Positions 57,429 through 64,000 of a stretch of DNA of 64,000 nucleotides are shown here, one piece after another; position 1 is the stretch's first letter, and each line of letters starts with the position of its first letter. Both the position numbers and the translations under genes were made by a program. The notes beneath the pieces are model-generated. The model was not told where the DNA came from and made no database searches. It was given only the letters and a program-made list of their open reading frames with translations. Source of the stretch: Parahaliea mediterranea (GTDB taxonomy: Bacteria > Pseudomonadota > Gammaproteobacteria > Pseudomonadales > Halieaceae); the NCBI RefSeq assembly GCF_017255185.1, contig NZ_JAFKCZ010000012.1, positions 1 through 64,000 on the forward strand, written 5' to 3'.

Positions 57429-57502
57429 AAAACAGCCGTATGTTTCGGGGCGGAAACATCGGCCAGGGGACGTGTAGCACGGGCAGAAATGCACCGTGCT
57501 AC
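57393..57502 (-). ncRNA. Candidate small RNA between uspA-type gene and ppk1
   Basis: A promoter-like TTGCCA (57529-57534), 16-bp spacer and TATTTT (57507-57512) points to a start near 57502. The transcript would form a perfect 9-bp stem GTAGCACGG/CCGTGCTAC (57502-57494 with 57482-57474), a second stem TGTTTC/GAAACA (57458-57441), and the terminator stem with a U-tract, about 110 nt in all. No matching known RNA family was recognised. It may instead be a structured 3' UTR of the stress gene, whose stop is 70 bp upstream. Confidence 0.4.
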
Positions 57503-57506
57503 GTTC

Positions 57507-57534
57507 AAAATAGACCGCTTTAGCTAAATGGCAA
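57507..57534 (-). promoter_or_regulatory. Putative promoter of the candidate small RNA
   Basis: TTGCCA matches the -35 consensus at five of six positions, spacing is 16 bp, and TATTTT matches the -10 at four of six. It lies between the stop codon of the stress-protein gene and the first hairpin. Confidence 0.4.
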
Positions 57535-57572
57535 GCTCTGTCACAAAAAAATTCCGGCCGGCCCCGGAACCA

Positions 57573-58442
57573 CTAGGGCTTGAGGGCCATGACATCGGTA
57601 TGCAGCAACTGCAACACCGACTCCGCCGTGTTGCCCAGCAGTCGCGCTTTCACGCCCCGGCGCCCCACGGTCCCCATGACCACCAGCTGCGCGCGCACCC
57701 GCGCCGCCTCGCTGGTGATCACCCTGGACACCGGCCCGCGCTTGACCTGGAAGGCGCTGCGCGGCAGGTTGTGGGCCTCGGCGAGTTCGGTGATATGGGA
57801 CTGCATCGCCTGCTTCTGCTTCTTGACGTAACTGATCGGGTCGACCATGTCCAGTTCGTCGAGCAATGTCGGCACCTCAACCGCCGACAGCAGCTTCAGT
57901 TCCGCGCCCAAAACCTCGGCAATGCGCTTGGCTTCCGCCACCACCTGGTGATTCAGCTTGCGCTTGTCGCGGTTGGTGGTGCCCAAATCGAGCGCCGCCA
58001 GTACCGGCTTGGTGCGAACCCATTTGTCCCGGGCCACGATCAATACCGGCACCGGGCACTCGCGCAGCAGTTGCCAGTCGGTCGGCGTGTGCACCAGGGT
58101 CTCGGAGCGGTTACCGGTTTTGACCACCATTGTGTACTTGCCGCCCTCGACGCGGCGCAGCACCCAGGACACGATATCCTTGTTCCACACTACCTTGAGG
58201 GATACCTTCTGCCCCTCCTTGCGGTACTTGGCTATGCGCTCCTCTACCTCTTGCTCACGGGCGTTCAACAGTCGCTGCCTGGCCTCCGCCTTGTCGCCGG
58301 CGCCCAGCTCCAGGCCCTTCAGGGAAGCCCAGGCAAAGGCCACCACCTCCACCGCGAGCCCCAGCCGGCGCGCCAGCTCGAGACCCCGCGACACGGCGGC
58401 GTTGGATGTGTTGATATCGGCGATGACCAGCATCTTGCCCAT
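57573..58442 (-). CDS. Tandem universal stress protein (UspE-like)
   Basis: A 289-residue protein made of two Usp domains. Each begins with a core strand (MLVIADINTSNAAVSRGLEL; KPVLAALDLGTTNRDKRKLN). The second domain ends with the nucleotide-binding pattern GTVGRRGVKARLLGNTAESV, a variant of G-2X-G-9X-G(S/T); the first domain has a weaker version. Length and layout resemble E. coli UspE, involved in stress survival and motility/aggregation. GAGGGAG precedes ATG 58442. A terminator follows at 57428-57393. Confidence 0.88.
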   Translation of the reverse strand: MGKMLVIADINTSNAAVSRGLELARRLGLAVEVVAFAWASLKGLELGAGDKAEARQRLLNAREQEVEERIAKYRKEGQKVSLKVVWNKDIVSWVLRRVEGGKYTMVVKTGNRSETLVHTPTDWQLLRECPVPVLIVARDKWVRTKPVLAALDLGTTNRDKRKLNHQVVAEAKRIAEVLGAELKLLSAVEVPTLLDELDMVDPISYVKKQKQAMQSHITELAEAHNLPRSAFQVKRGPVSRVITSEAARVRAQLVVMGTVGRRGVKARLLGNTAESVLQLLHTDVMALKP

Positions 58443-58621
58443 GGTGCTCCCTCTTGGTGTTTGCGTCCCGCGGATTATAGAGGGCCAGGCGACGGGAGGT
58501 TAAGCCATTCTCCACCCGATTCGTTGATTTATATCAGCCGGCGCCCAGGCGGCGGTATCGACCCGGGCCGGGGCACCGCCCTGAAGGTGGTTGATTTTGT
58601 CTTCGGCCACTGCGTGGCCCG

Positions 58622-59851
58622 CTAGGCATAAAACCAGTAAGCCACGGCAATGGCGGCGAGAATGCCGGCCAGGTCGGCCGCCAGGCCGCAGGCCAGGGCG
58701 TGGCGGGCGTGGCGTATCCCCACCGCGCCGAAGTACACCGCCAGCACATAGAAGGTAGTCTCGGTGGAAGCCTGCAGGGTGGCCGCCAGGCGTCCCTGGA
58801 AGGAATCCACGCCGAAGGTGTTCATGGTATCGATCATCATCGCCCGCGCGCCGGACCCCGACAGCGGCTTCATCAGAGCCGTCGGCATGGTATCCACCCA
58901 GCGGGTATCCCAACCCAGCAGCGTCACTCCGTCGCGCAGCGCGCCCAGCACCAGGTCCAGGGCGCCACTGGCGCGAAAACAGCCAATGGCGACCAGCATG
59001 GCCAGCAGGTAGGGGATGATGCCGATGGCGGTTTCGAAGCCCTGCTTCGCCCCCTCGATGAAAGCCTCGTACACATTGACCGCGCGCCGGTGCGCCACCA
59101 CCAGGAACAGGATCACCAAACCGAAGATCATCAGGTTGCTGACCAGGCTCGACTGGCGCTGCAACTCGTCGGCGCCGAGGGTACCCAGGTAGGCCACCAG
59201 CGACAGCAGCGCGACGAAGCCCAGGCCGAGAAAACCCAGCACCACCGTATCCCACAGGCGGATGCGCTGCACCCAGGCGGTGACCAGCAGGCCCGCCAGG
59301 GTCGAGCAGCTGGTGGCGATCAGGATTGGCAGGAACACCGCGGCCGGGTCCTCGGCGCCCATCTGCGCCCGGTATAGCAAAACGGTGACCGGGAACAGGG
59401 TCACCGACGAGGTGTTGAGCACCAGAAACAGGATCTGCGCATTGCTGGCCACCTCCGGTGTCGGGTTCAGGGTCTGCAGGTCCTTCATCGCCTTGATGCC
59501 CAGGGGGGTGGCGGCGTTATCCAAGCCCAGCACGTTGGCCGACAGGTTGAGGGTAATCGAGGAAATGGCCGGATGCCCGCGGGGCACCTCCGGCATCAGG
59601 CGCGTGAACAGCGGCGACAGCAGCCGCGCCAACTTGTCGACCAGGCCGCTGGCCTCCCCCACCGCCACCACGCCCAGCCACAGGGCCATGAGGCCGACCA
59701 GGCCGATCGCCAGCTCCACCGACAGTCCCGCCATCTCGAACAGGCTGGAGACCATGCGCTGGAACACCTCGGCGTCCCCCACCGCCAACCACTGGTACAG
59801 GCCGCTGGCAAAGGCCAGCAGGAAGAAGCCGAGCCAGATCCGGTGCAGCAT
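58622..59851 (-). CDS. SpmA/SpmB fusion, nucleoside recognition (Gate) domain membrane protein
   Basis: A 409-residue inner-membrane protein with two Gate/nucleoside-recognition halves, joined as one chain. In Bacillus these are separate spore maturation proteins SpmA and SpmB; in gammaproteobacteria the fused form is common and has nothing to do with spores. Half 1: NLSANVLGLDNAATPLGIKA; half 2: GFETAIGIIPYLLAMLVAIG and MIDTMNTFGVDSFQGRLAAT. Transport substrate is unknown. Its ATG shares one base with the hydrolase stop (TGATG), so the two are coupled. Confidence 0.88.
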   Translation of the reverse strand: MLHRIWLGFFLLAFASGLYQWLAVGDAEVFQRMVSSLFEMAGLSVELAIGLVGLMALWLGVVAVGEASGLVDKLARLLSPLFTRLMPEVPRGHPAISSITLNLSANVLGLDNAATPLGIKAMKDLQTLNPTPEVASNAQILFLVLNTSSVTLFPVTVLLYRAQMGAEDPAAVFLPILIATSCSTLAGLLVTAWVQRIRLWDTVVLGFLGLGFVALLSLVAYLGTLGADELQRQSSLVSNLMIFGLVILFLVVAHRRAVNVYEAFIEGAKQGFETAIGIIPYLLAMLVAIGCFRASGALDLVLGALRDGVTLLGWDTRWVDTMPTALMKPLSGSGARAMMIDTMNTFGVDSFQGRLAATLQASTETTFYVLAVYFGAVGIRHARHALACGLAADLAGILAAIAVAYWFYA

Positions 59852-60690
59852 CAGGCGTCGCGCGGGCCCAGGGCGCCCTGGCGGCCGAGAAAGTCGAGCA
59901 CCAACGCCGCCGTCTCCCCGGGGCGCTCCAGCGGCAGCAGGTGGCCGCCGGGGCAGGTGTGCAACTCGGCATTGGGTTGCAGGCGGGCCCAGCGCCGCAG
60001 GGCGGCGGCGGAGAGGACATCCGAGGTCTCGCCGCGCAGACCCAGGGTCGGCAGCCGCATGCGCAACAGTCGCGGCCACACCAGGGGGGCCGAGGTGTAC
60101 ACCGCCGCCTCCCAGGCCGGGGACCAGGCCAGCTCCACCCCGGTGCCGGCGGTACGGGTACCGGCACGCACATAGTCCCACAGCACCGCGTCACTCATGC
60201 CGGCGAACGCGCGCTTGCCGCGGTGAAATTCGAAAGCCTCCGCGGTGTCGCCAAAGCGATGCGGCCGCCCCAGGGCCTTGCGCACCATGGGCAGGCGGCG
60301 CAGGGTCTTGTGTGGCGCCAGGCGTACCGACAGGGCCTGGCGCGACGGCAGGAACACCGGGTCGAGCAGTACCAGGCCTTGAAACAGCGCGGGGCGCTTG
60401 AGCGCCGCCAGCAATGATACCACCGCGCCCAGGGAGTGCCCCATCATCCACACCGGTCCGGCGGCGCGGCGCTCGAGCGTATCCACCAGGTCCCGGGCAA
60501 ACAAGTGCCAATTCGCCCGCAGCGGCGCGGGCTGGTTACTCCACAGTGGCCGGTGGCAATAGCCGATCACCTCGCAGTGCTCCGCGAGTGGCGCCAGGAA
60601 CTGGCGGTAGCTACCCGGGGGGTAGCCGTTGGCGTGGGCGAAAACCAGGGGGGTTCCCGAGCCGCCAAAGGACTCCAGGCGGTCTTCCAT
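59851..60690 (-). CDS. Alpha/beta-fold hydrolase
   Basis: A 279-residue cytosolic serine hydrolase. Oxyanion motif FAHANGYPPGSY, nucleophile elbow GHSLG (about 85-89) and the catalytic His in PGGHLLPLERP near the C-terminus; Asp probably in GETSDVLS. The HANG variant of HGxPG and general layout are of the esterase/haloperoxidase type. Substrate unknown. Stop codon overlaps the start of the downstream Spm fusion. The RBS CTGGAGC lies about 10 bp from the ATG. Confidence 0.88.
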   Translation of the reverse strand: MEDRLESFGGSGTPLVFAHANGYPPGSYRQFLAPLAEHCEVIGYCHRPLWSNQPAPLRANWHLFARDLVDTLERRAAGPVWMMGHSLGAVVSLLAALKRPALFQGLVLLDPVFLPSRQALSVRLAPHKTLRRLPMVRKALGRPHRFGDTAEAFEFHRGKRAFAGMSDAVLWDYVRAGTRTAGTGVELAWSPAWEAAVYTSAPLVWPRLLRMRLPTLGLRGETSDVLSAAALRRWARLQPNAELHTCPGGHLLPLERPGETAALVLDFLGRQGALGPRDA

Positions 60691-60829
60691 ACGTGCAGAT
60701 GCTCCAGGAAATCAGAATCGAAGGCGCCCAGACTAATGCAAACGCGACCAATGCAAAAGCTTGCAAAGGCCGATAGAGCCCGCTAGCCCGCGGGTGATTG
60801 TCGCCTGCAATCTGTGACCGGGTTCAGGT

Positions 60830-60855
60830 TTGACATGCCCAACGGGTGTTATACT
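60830..60855 (+). promoter_or_regulatory. Extended -10 promoter before the methyltransferase gene
   Basis: TTGACA (60830-60835) is perfect, but the spacing to TATACT (60850-60855) is 14 bp, too short for a standard promoter. TG at 60847-60848 makes an extended -10 (TGnTATACT), which may compensate. It ends 44 bp before the GTG start. Confidence 0.45.
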
Positions 60856-60899
60856 GCCCGCCTCAACTGTACTGAAAAAACAACAATTCAGGGGCAGCG

Positions 60900-61649
60900 G
60901 TGTTCGATACCTATCAGCAGATCTTTCAGGAGCGCGCCGATCGCTATCATGCGGCGATGGCGGCCTTTCCCCTCGCCAGGCGCCAGGAATTCGAGCTGGC
61001 GGTCGCGCGCCTGGACCTCCAGCCCGGTTGCGACCTCTGCGACGTGCCGGCCGGTGGCGGCTATCTGGCCGACTACCTGCCGCGGGACGACCTGTTTCTG
61101 CTGTGCCTGGAAACCGCCAGTGAATTCGCCTCGCAGTGCCCGCGCAACACCGACCAGCGGGTGCTGGAAACCGCGCTGGAATCGCTCCCCCTCGGCGCTG
61201 GCAGTGTCGATAGAATCCTGTCACTGGCGGCGATGCATCACGTGGACGACAAGCACGGACTCCTGAAGGAGTTCAGCCGCATCTTGCGGGGTGACGGCCA
61301 GGTGGTCGTGGCCGATGTCGAGGCGGGGACCAGGACAGCGGCTTTCCTGAACGAATTCGTGGACCGCTTTAACTCCATGGGCCACAAGGGCCATTTTATC
61401 GACGCGGCTTTTATCGACGATGTCGACCAGTGCGGCCTGAGTCTGAAAGCCGTCGACCGGCCGCCGCTCACCTGGTCATTCGCCTCCCGCGCGAACCTCA
61501 TTGATTTCTGCCGGCACCTGTTCGGCCTCGACCGGGCCGCGGACCAGGACATCATCGGCGGCGCGGAGGAATACCTGGGTTTGCGCGAGGATGCCCAGGG
61601 CGTCAGCTTCGACTGGCAACTGGTCTACATCACCGCCGCCAAAGACTGA
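60900..61649 (+). CDS. Class I SAM-dependent methyltransferase
   Basis: A 249-residue methyltransferase (type 11 layout). Motif I is DLCDVPAGGGYLADYL, where an expected DxGxGxG reads DVPAGGG; motif IV region SVDRILSLAAMHHVDD (HH at the usual small-molecule site) and motif V ILRGDGQVVVADVEAGT. Substrate unknown; the next gene is an ATP-grasp enzyme 7 bp away, suggesting joint modification of one molecule. GTG 60900 follows AGGGGC. Confidence 0.82.
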   Translation: MFDTYQQIFQERADRYHAAMAAFPLARRQEFELAVARLDLQPGCDLCDVPAGGGYLADYLPRDDLFLLCLETASEFASQCPRNTDQRVLETALESLPLGAGSVDRILSLAAMHHVDDKHGLLKEFSRILRGDGQVVVADVEAGTRTAAFLNEFVDRFNSMGHKGHFIDAAFIDDVDQCGLSLKAVDRPPLTWSFASRANLIDFCRHLFGLDRAADQDIIGGAEEYLGLREDAQGVSFDWQLVYITAAKD

Positions 61650-61656
61650 ACACACC

Positions 61657-62766
61657 GTGACCTCTGTTGTCGATCCACCGCCCGCAACGCTCAGCTACAA
61701 TGCCAGGCTGGGCGCGAAGCTGCGCTATGTCTGGCAGCTCGGCGGCGCCATCGCAAGCCGGGAGGGTATAAGCCGTACCCGCCAGTACCTGGAGATCGCC
61801 TACCTTTACCTCACCCGGCGTTTTGGCCCGTTGATGTACTACGAGCATGCGCTGTGGCGGCGCGAACTCTCGCTGGCGCAAAAGCGTCGCCACCTGAAGA
61901 ACGCGGAGTTCGTGCACCGGGTGCATACCCTGAACCCCCCCGTCTACAGGAAGCTGTCGGACAACAAGCTGGCGGAAAAGGCTTTACTGCAGAGCCTGGG
62001 CGTTCCCACCGCGCCACTGCTCGGCCACCTTCACCCCCACCAGGGCAGTGATACGCGCTGCCGTCCCCTGACCAACCCGAGGCAACTCGAGGCGCTGCTG
62101 GGGGAGCTCGGAGAGTCCCGCGTCTGTTTCAAGTTGCCCGAGGGCCTGGGTGGCGAAGGTTTTATCGCGGCCGAGATCCGCCTTCAGGCCGGCGATGTCC
62201 AGCTGCGCCGCCTGCCGGCCGGCCCGGAGTTCCAGCGGGTGGCCGAGTTCTATTCGCAGCACCTCGAACCCCGGGTAGCCGCCGGCCTGCTGATCGAGCG
62301 CTACGTCGAACAGCACCCGCAAATGGCCCGGTTCAATCCCAGCAGCCTGAACACCCTGCGCATCTGGGTGCTGCGACAGGAAGCCGAGGTGCGGGTGCTG
62401 GGGATGGTCTTGCGCATCGGCCGCCAGGGCGAAGTGGTGGACAACACGCACAACGGCGGCATTCTCGCCCAGGTCGACCTGGCGAGTGGGCGCCTGGCAA
62501 GGGCGAAGACCGGGGACCTGTTTCCCGCCACCTTCAGTCGACACCCCGACTCCGGCGTCCAGATCGAGGGCCAGGAAGTGCCTCTGTTCGACGCCTGCCT
62601 GGCGCTGGCGCGCGAAGCGCTGCGAGTGTTCCCCCGGGCGCACTTTGCCGGCCTGGACATGGCTATCACCGAATCCGGGCCATTGATTGTTGAGTTGAAC
62701 CTGGAACCCTCCGCCATCAGCGCGCGCAATTTCGGCGCCCCCCTGGGGGACTTGCTGACCTGGTGA
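61657..62766 (+). CDS. Sugar-transfer-associated ATP-grasp family protein
   Basis: A 369-residue ATP-grasp enzyme of the type annotated ATPgrasp_ST. An N-terminal helical domain (LTRRFGPLMYYEHALWRREL) precedes the grasp: lysine in KLPEGLGGEGF, ERYVEQHPQMARFNPSSLNT (hallmark), hinge LRIWVLR and the metal-binding end IVELNLEPS. The family ligates or phosphorylates in cell-surface and small-molecule pathways; the substrate is not known. GTG 61657 follows the methyltransferase closely; an in-frame frame upstream overlaps that gene and is rejected. Confidence 0.8.
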   Translation: MTSVVDPPPATLSYNARLGAKLRYVWQLGGAIASREGISRTRQYLEIAYLYLTRRFGPLMYYEHALWRRELSLAQKRRHLKNAEFVHRVHTLNPPVYRKLSDNKLAEKALLQSLGVPTAPLLGHLHPHQGSDTRCRPLTNPRQLEALLGELGESRVCFKLPEGLGGEGFIAAEIRLQAGDVQLRRLPAGPEFQRVAEFYSQHLEPRVAAGLLIERYVEQHPQMARFNPSSLNTLRIWVLRQEAEVRVLGMVLRIGRQGEVVDNTHNGGILAQVDLASGRLARAKTGDLFPATFSRHPDSGVQIEGQEVPLFDACLALAREALRVFPRAHFAGLDMAITESGPLIVELNLEPSAISARNFGAPLGDLLTW

Positions 62767-62812
62767 GGCGCCCCGGCCGCGATCGAGCGGCCAGGACACC
62801 CTGGCGCCCGGC

Positions 62813-62840
62813 TTGCAAAGCCCGCGGTCGCGCATATACT
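62813..62840 (+). promoter_or_regulatory. Sigma70 promoter of the radical SAM gene
   Basis: TTGCAA (62813-62818), 16-bp spacer and TATACT (62835-62840). The -10 shares bases with the LexA box. It ends 30 bp before the ATG. Confidence 0.65.
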
Positions 62841-62856
62841 GTTTATCCATACAGTA
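62837..62856. promoter_or_regulatory. LexA (SOS) box
   Basis: TACTGTTTATCCATACAGTA has the full CTGT-N8-ACAG core and a perfect 6-bp inverted repeat at each end, as in gammaproteobacterial LexA operators. It overlaps the -10 and the likely transcription start, where LexA would block the polymerase. The regulated gene begins 15 bp downstream. Confidence 0.85.
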
Positions 62857-62870
62857 TTTGCGAAATCGCC

Positions 62871-63974
62871 ATGGCCAACGAACCGGACCTGATCCTCGCC
62901 CAGCGCACCCCGCGCAAGGGTCGCGGCGCCCTGAGCAATCGCGACTGCCGCTACCGCCCCCGGCACAGCGAGTGGGACGACGGCATCGCCGGCCCCAGCC
63001 CGGTCACCGAGTGCCGGCCGGTGCGGGCCGGGAACATCATTGCCCGCAACCGCTCGCCGGACATCCCCTTCGAGCAATCCATCAACCCCTATCAGGGCTG
63101 CGAGCACGGCTGCATCTACTGCTACGCCCGCCCCACCCACGCCTACCTGGACCTGTCTCCCGGGCTGGATTTCGAAACCCGGCTGACCTACAAGGCCAAC
63201 GCCGCCGAGCGACTGCGCGAGACCCTGGCCCGGCCGGGTTACCACTGCCGCAGCATCACCCTGGGCGCCAATACCGACCCCTACCAGCCGGTGGAGCGCC
63301 GCTACCGTGTCACCCGCCAGGTGCTGGAGGTGCTGCGAGCCTGCCGCCACCCGGTGTCCATCATCACCAAGGGCGCCCTGATCACCCGCGACATCGACCT
63401 GCTCGCCGACATGGCCGCCGACGGCCTGGTCTCGGTGGCGATCAGTCTCACCACCCTGGATGCGGACCTCAAGCGCGGCCTGGAGCCGCGGGCCCCCTCC
63501 GCCCGCGCCCGGCTGGCGGCAATGGCCGAGCTCAGCGCCGCCGGCGTGCCGGTCAGCGTACTGTTCGCCCCGGTGATCCCGGCCCTGAACGACAGCGAGA
63601 TGGAGCGCATTCTTGCCCAGGCCCGGGAGGCCGGAGCCAGCCGCGCCGCCTACATACTGCTGCGCCTGCCGCTGGAAATCCGCGAGCTGTTCGAGGAGTG
63701 GTTGCGGGAGCACTACCCGCTGCGCGCCGACCACGTACTCAGCCTGATCCGGCAGAGCCGTGGCGGCAGGGACTACGACAGCCGCTTCGGCCTGCGCATG
63801 CGCGGCACGGGACCGTTCGCGGAGTTACTTGGGCAACGCTTCCGCTTGTCCTGCAAAAAGCTGGGCTTTAACATGGCGCGTGAGATCGAGGCGCGTTGCG
63901 ATTTGTTTACACCGCCACGACCGGCACGCAACCCGCGGCACAACGTCAGTGCACAAGCCGACCTGTTCGACTAG
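62871..63974 (+). CDS. PA0069-family radical SAM protein (SplB-like)
   Basis: A 367-residue radical SAM enzyme. The 4Fe-4S cluster motif CxxxCxxC is CEHGCIYC at Cys77, Cys81 and Cys84, embedded in NPYQGCEHGCIYCYARPTH. SITLGANTDPYQPVER and SIITKGALITRDIDLL match the PA0069/Rv2578c branch related to spore photoproduct lyase, which repairs UV-damaged DNA. The perfect LexA box over its promoter supports a DNA-repair role. ATG 62871 fits the promoter; an ATG-like start further upstream would precede the promoter. RBS is weak. Confidence 0.9.
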   Translation: MANEPDLILAQRTPRKGRGALSNRDCRYRPRHSEWDDGIAGPSPVTECRPVRAGNIIARNRSPDIPFEQSINPYQGCEHGCIYCYARPTHAYLDLSPGLDFETRLTYKANAAERLRETLARPGYHCRSITLGANTDPYQPVERRYRVTRQVLEVLRACRHPVSIITKGALITRDIDLLADMAADGLVSVAISLTTLDADLKRGLEPRAPSARARLAAMAELSAAGVPVSVLFAPVIPALNDSEMERILAQAREAGASRAAYILLRLPLEIRELFEEWLREHYPLRADHVLSLIRQSRGGRDYDSRFGLRMRGTGPFAELLGQRFRLSCKKLGFNMAREIEARCDLFTPPRPARNPRHNVSAQADLFD

Positions 63975-64000
63975 AGTTGCTACAGTAGGCTGAAAAACCG

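Noticed and set aside
60836-60849. Standard -35/-10 promoter before the methyltransferase
   Set aside because: The 14-bp spacer is too short for a normal promoter; it was kept only as an extended -10 type with lower confidence.

Overview
This window looks like chromosome from a high-GC gammaproteobacterium. The closest overall impression is a marine Cellvibrionales/Halieaceae-type genome. That rests on gene content: PtsP (EI-Ntr), Ppk1, a wax-ester synthase/DGAT, a PA0069-type radical SAM protein, a DUF2868/DUF3482 pair, a choice-of-anchor/IPTL-CTERM surface protein and a REP/RAYT repeat system. The placement is an inference from gene content, not from a phylogeny. No rRNA, tRNA or CRISPR array was seen.

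Layout. 1-3200 is an accessory, lower-GC edge: the right end of an IS3-family element, a large IPTL-CTERM surface protein cut at its 5' side by that element, a fragment of a REP-associated tyrosine transposase and an AT-rich orphan gene. 3200-22683 is mostly single genes: an SDR, ptsP, an acyltransferase, a MATE pump with a DUF885 peptidase, an outer-membrane barrel, three envelope lipoproteins (two of them alpha/beta hydrolases), a DAACS symporter fused to a solute-binding domain, a lipoprotein with a peroxiredoxin, and a beta-propeller/amidohydrolase. 22701-23099 is a five-unit REP array. 23095-26902 holds a DUF2868/DUF3482 membrane-GTPase pair divergent from a WYL regulator, with 13-bp iterons between them. 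26922-30387 is a four-gene PepSY/DUF2271/DUF4198/flavoreductase operon behind a Fur-like site. 30598-44332 is ordinary core and envelope genes (YkvA, quinone oxidoreductase, DUF937, slipin/NfeD, MscS, CorA, M20 peptidase, WS/DGAT, YpfJ-type peptidase, HerA-like ATPase), interrupted at 41546-41842 by an unusual block of nested inverted repeats.

The most notable locus is 51931-44447 on the minus strand. It is nine genes joined almost throughout by 4-bp start/stop overlaps: a thermostable-hemolysin-family (LuxI-like acyltransferase fold) protein, an acyl-adenylate ligase, a haem-oxygenase-like diiron oxidase, an SDR, a response regulator, a histidine kinase, a cupredoxin, an FTR1 iron permease and an outer-membrane barrel. 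It reads as a small-molecule biosynthesis module hard-wired to its own two-component switch and an iron-import module, with a candidate OmpR-type operator just upstream.

52009-64000 holds a DUF808 protein, a truncated VOC gene, an intact DDE insertion sequence placed exactly at the ppk1 stop codon, ppk1 with a PhoB box, a candidate small RNA, a universal stress protein, a SpmA/SpmB fusion with a hydrolase, a methyltransferase/ATP-grasp pair, and a radical SAM gene whose promoter is overlapped by a perfect LexA (SOS) box.
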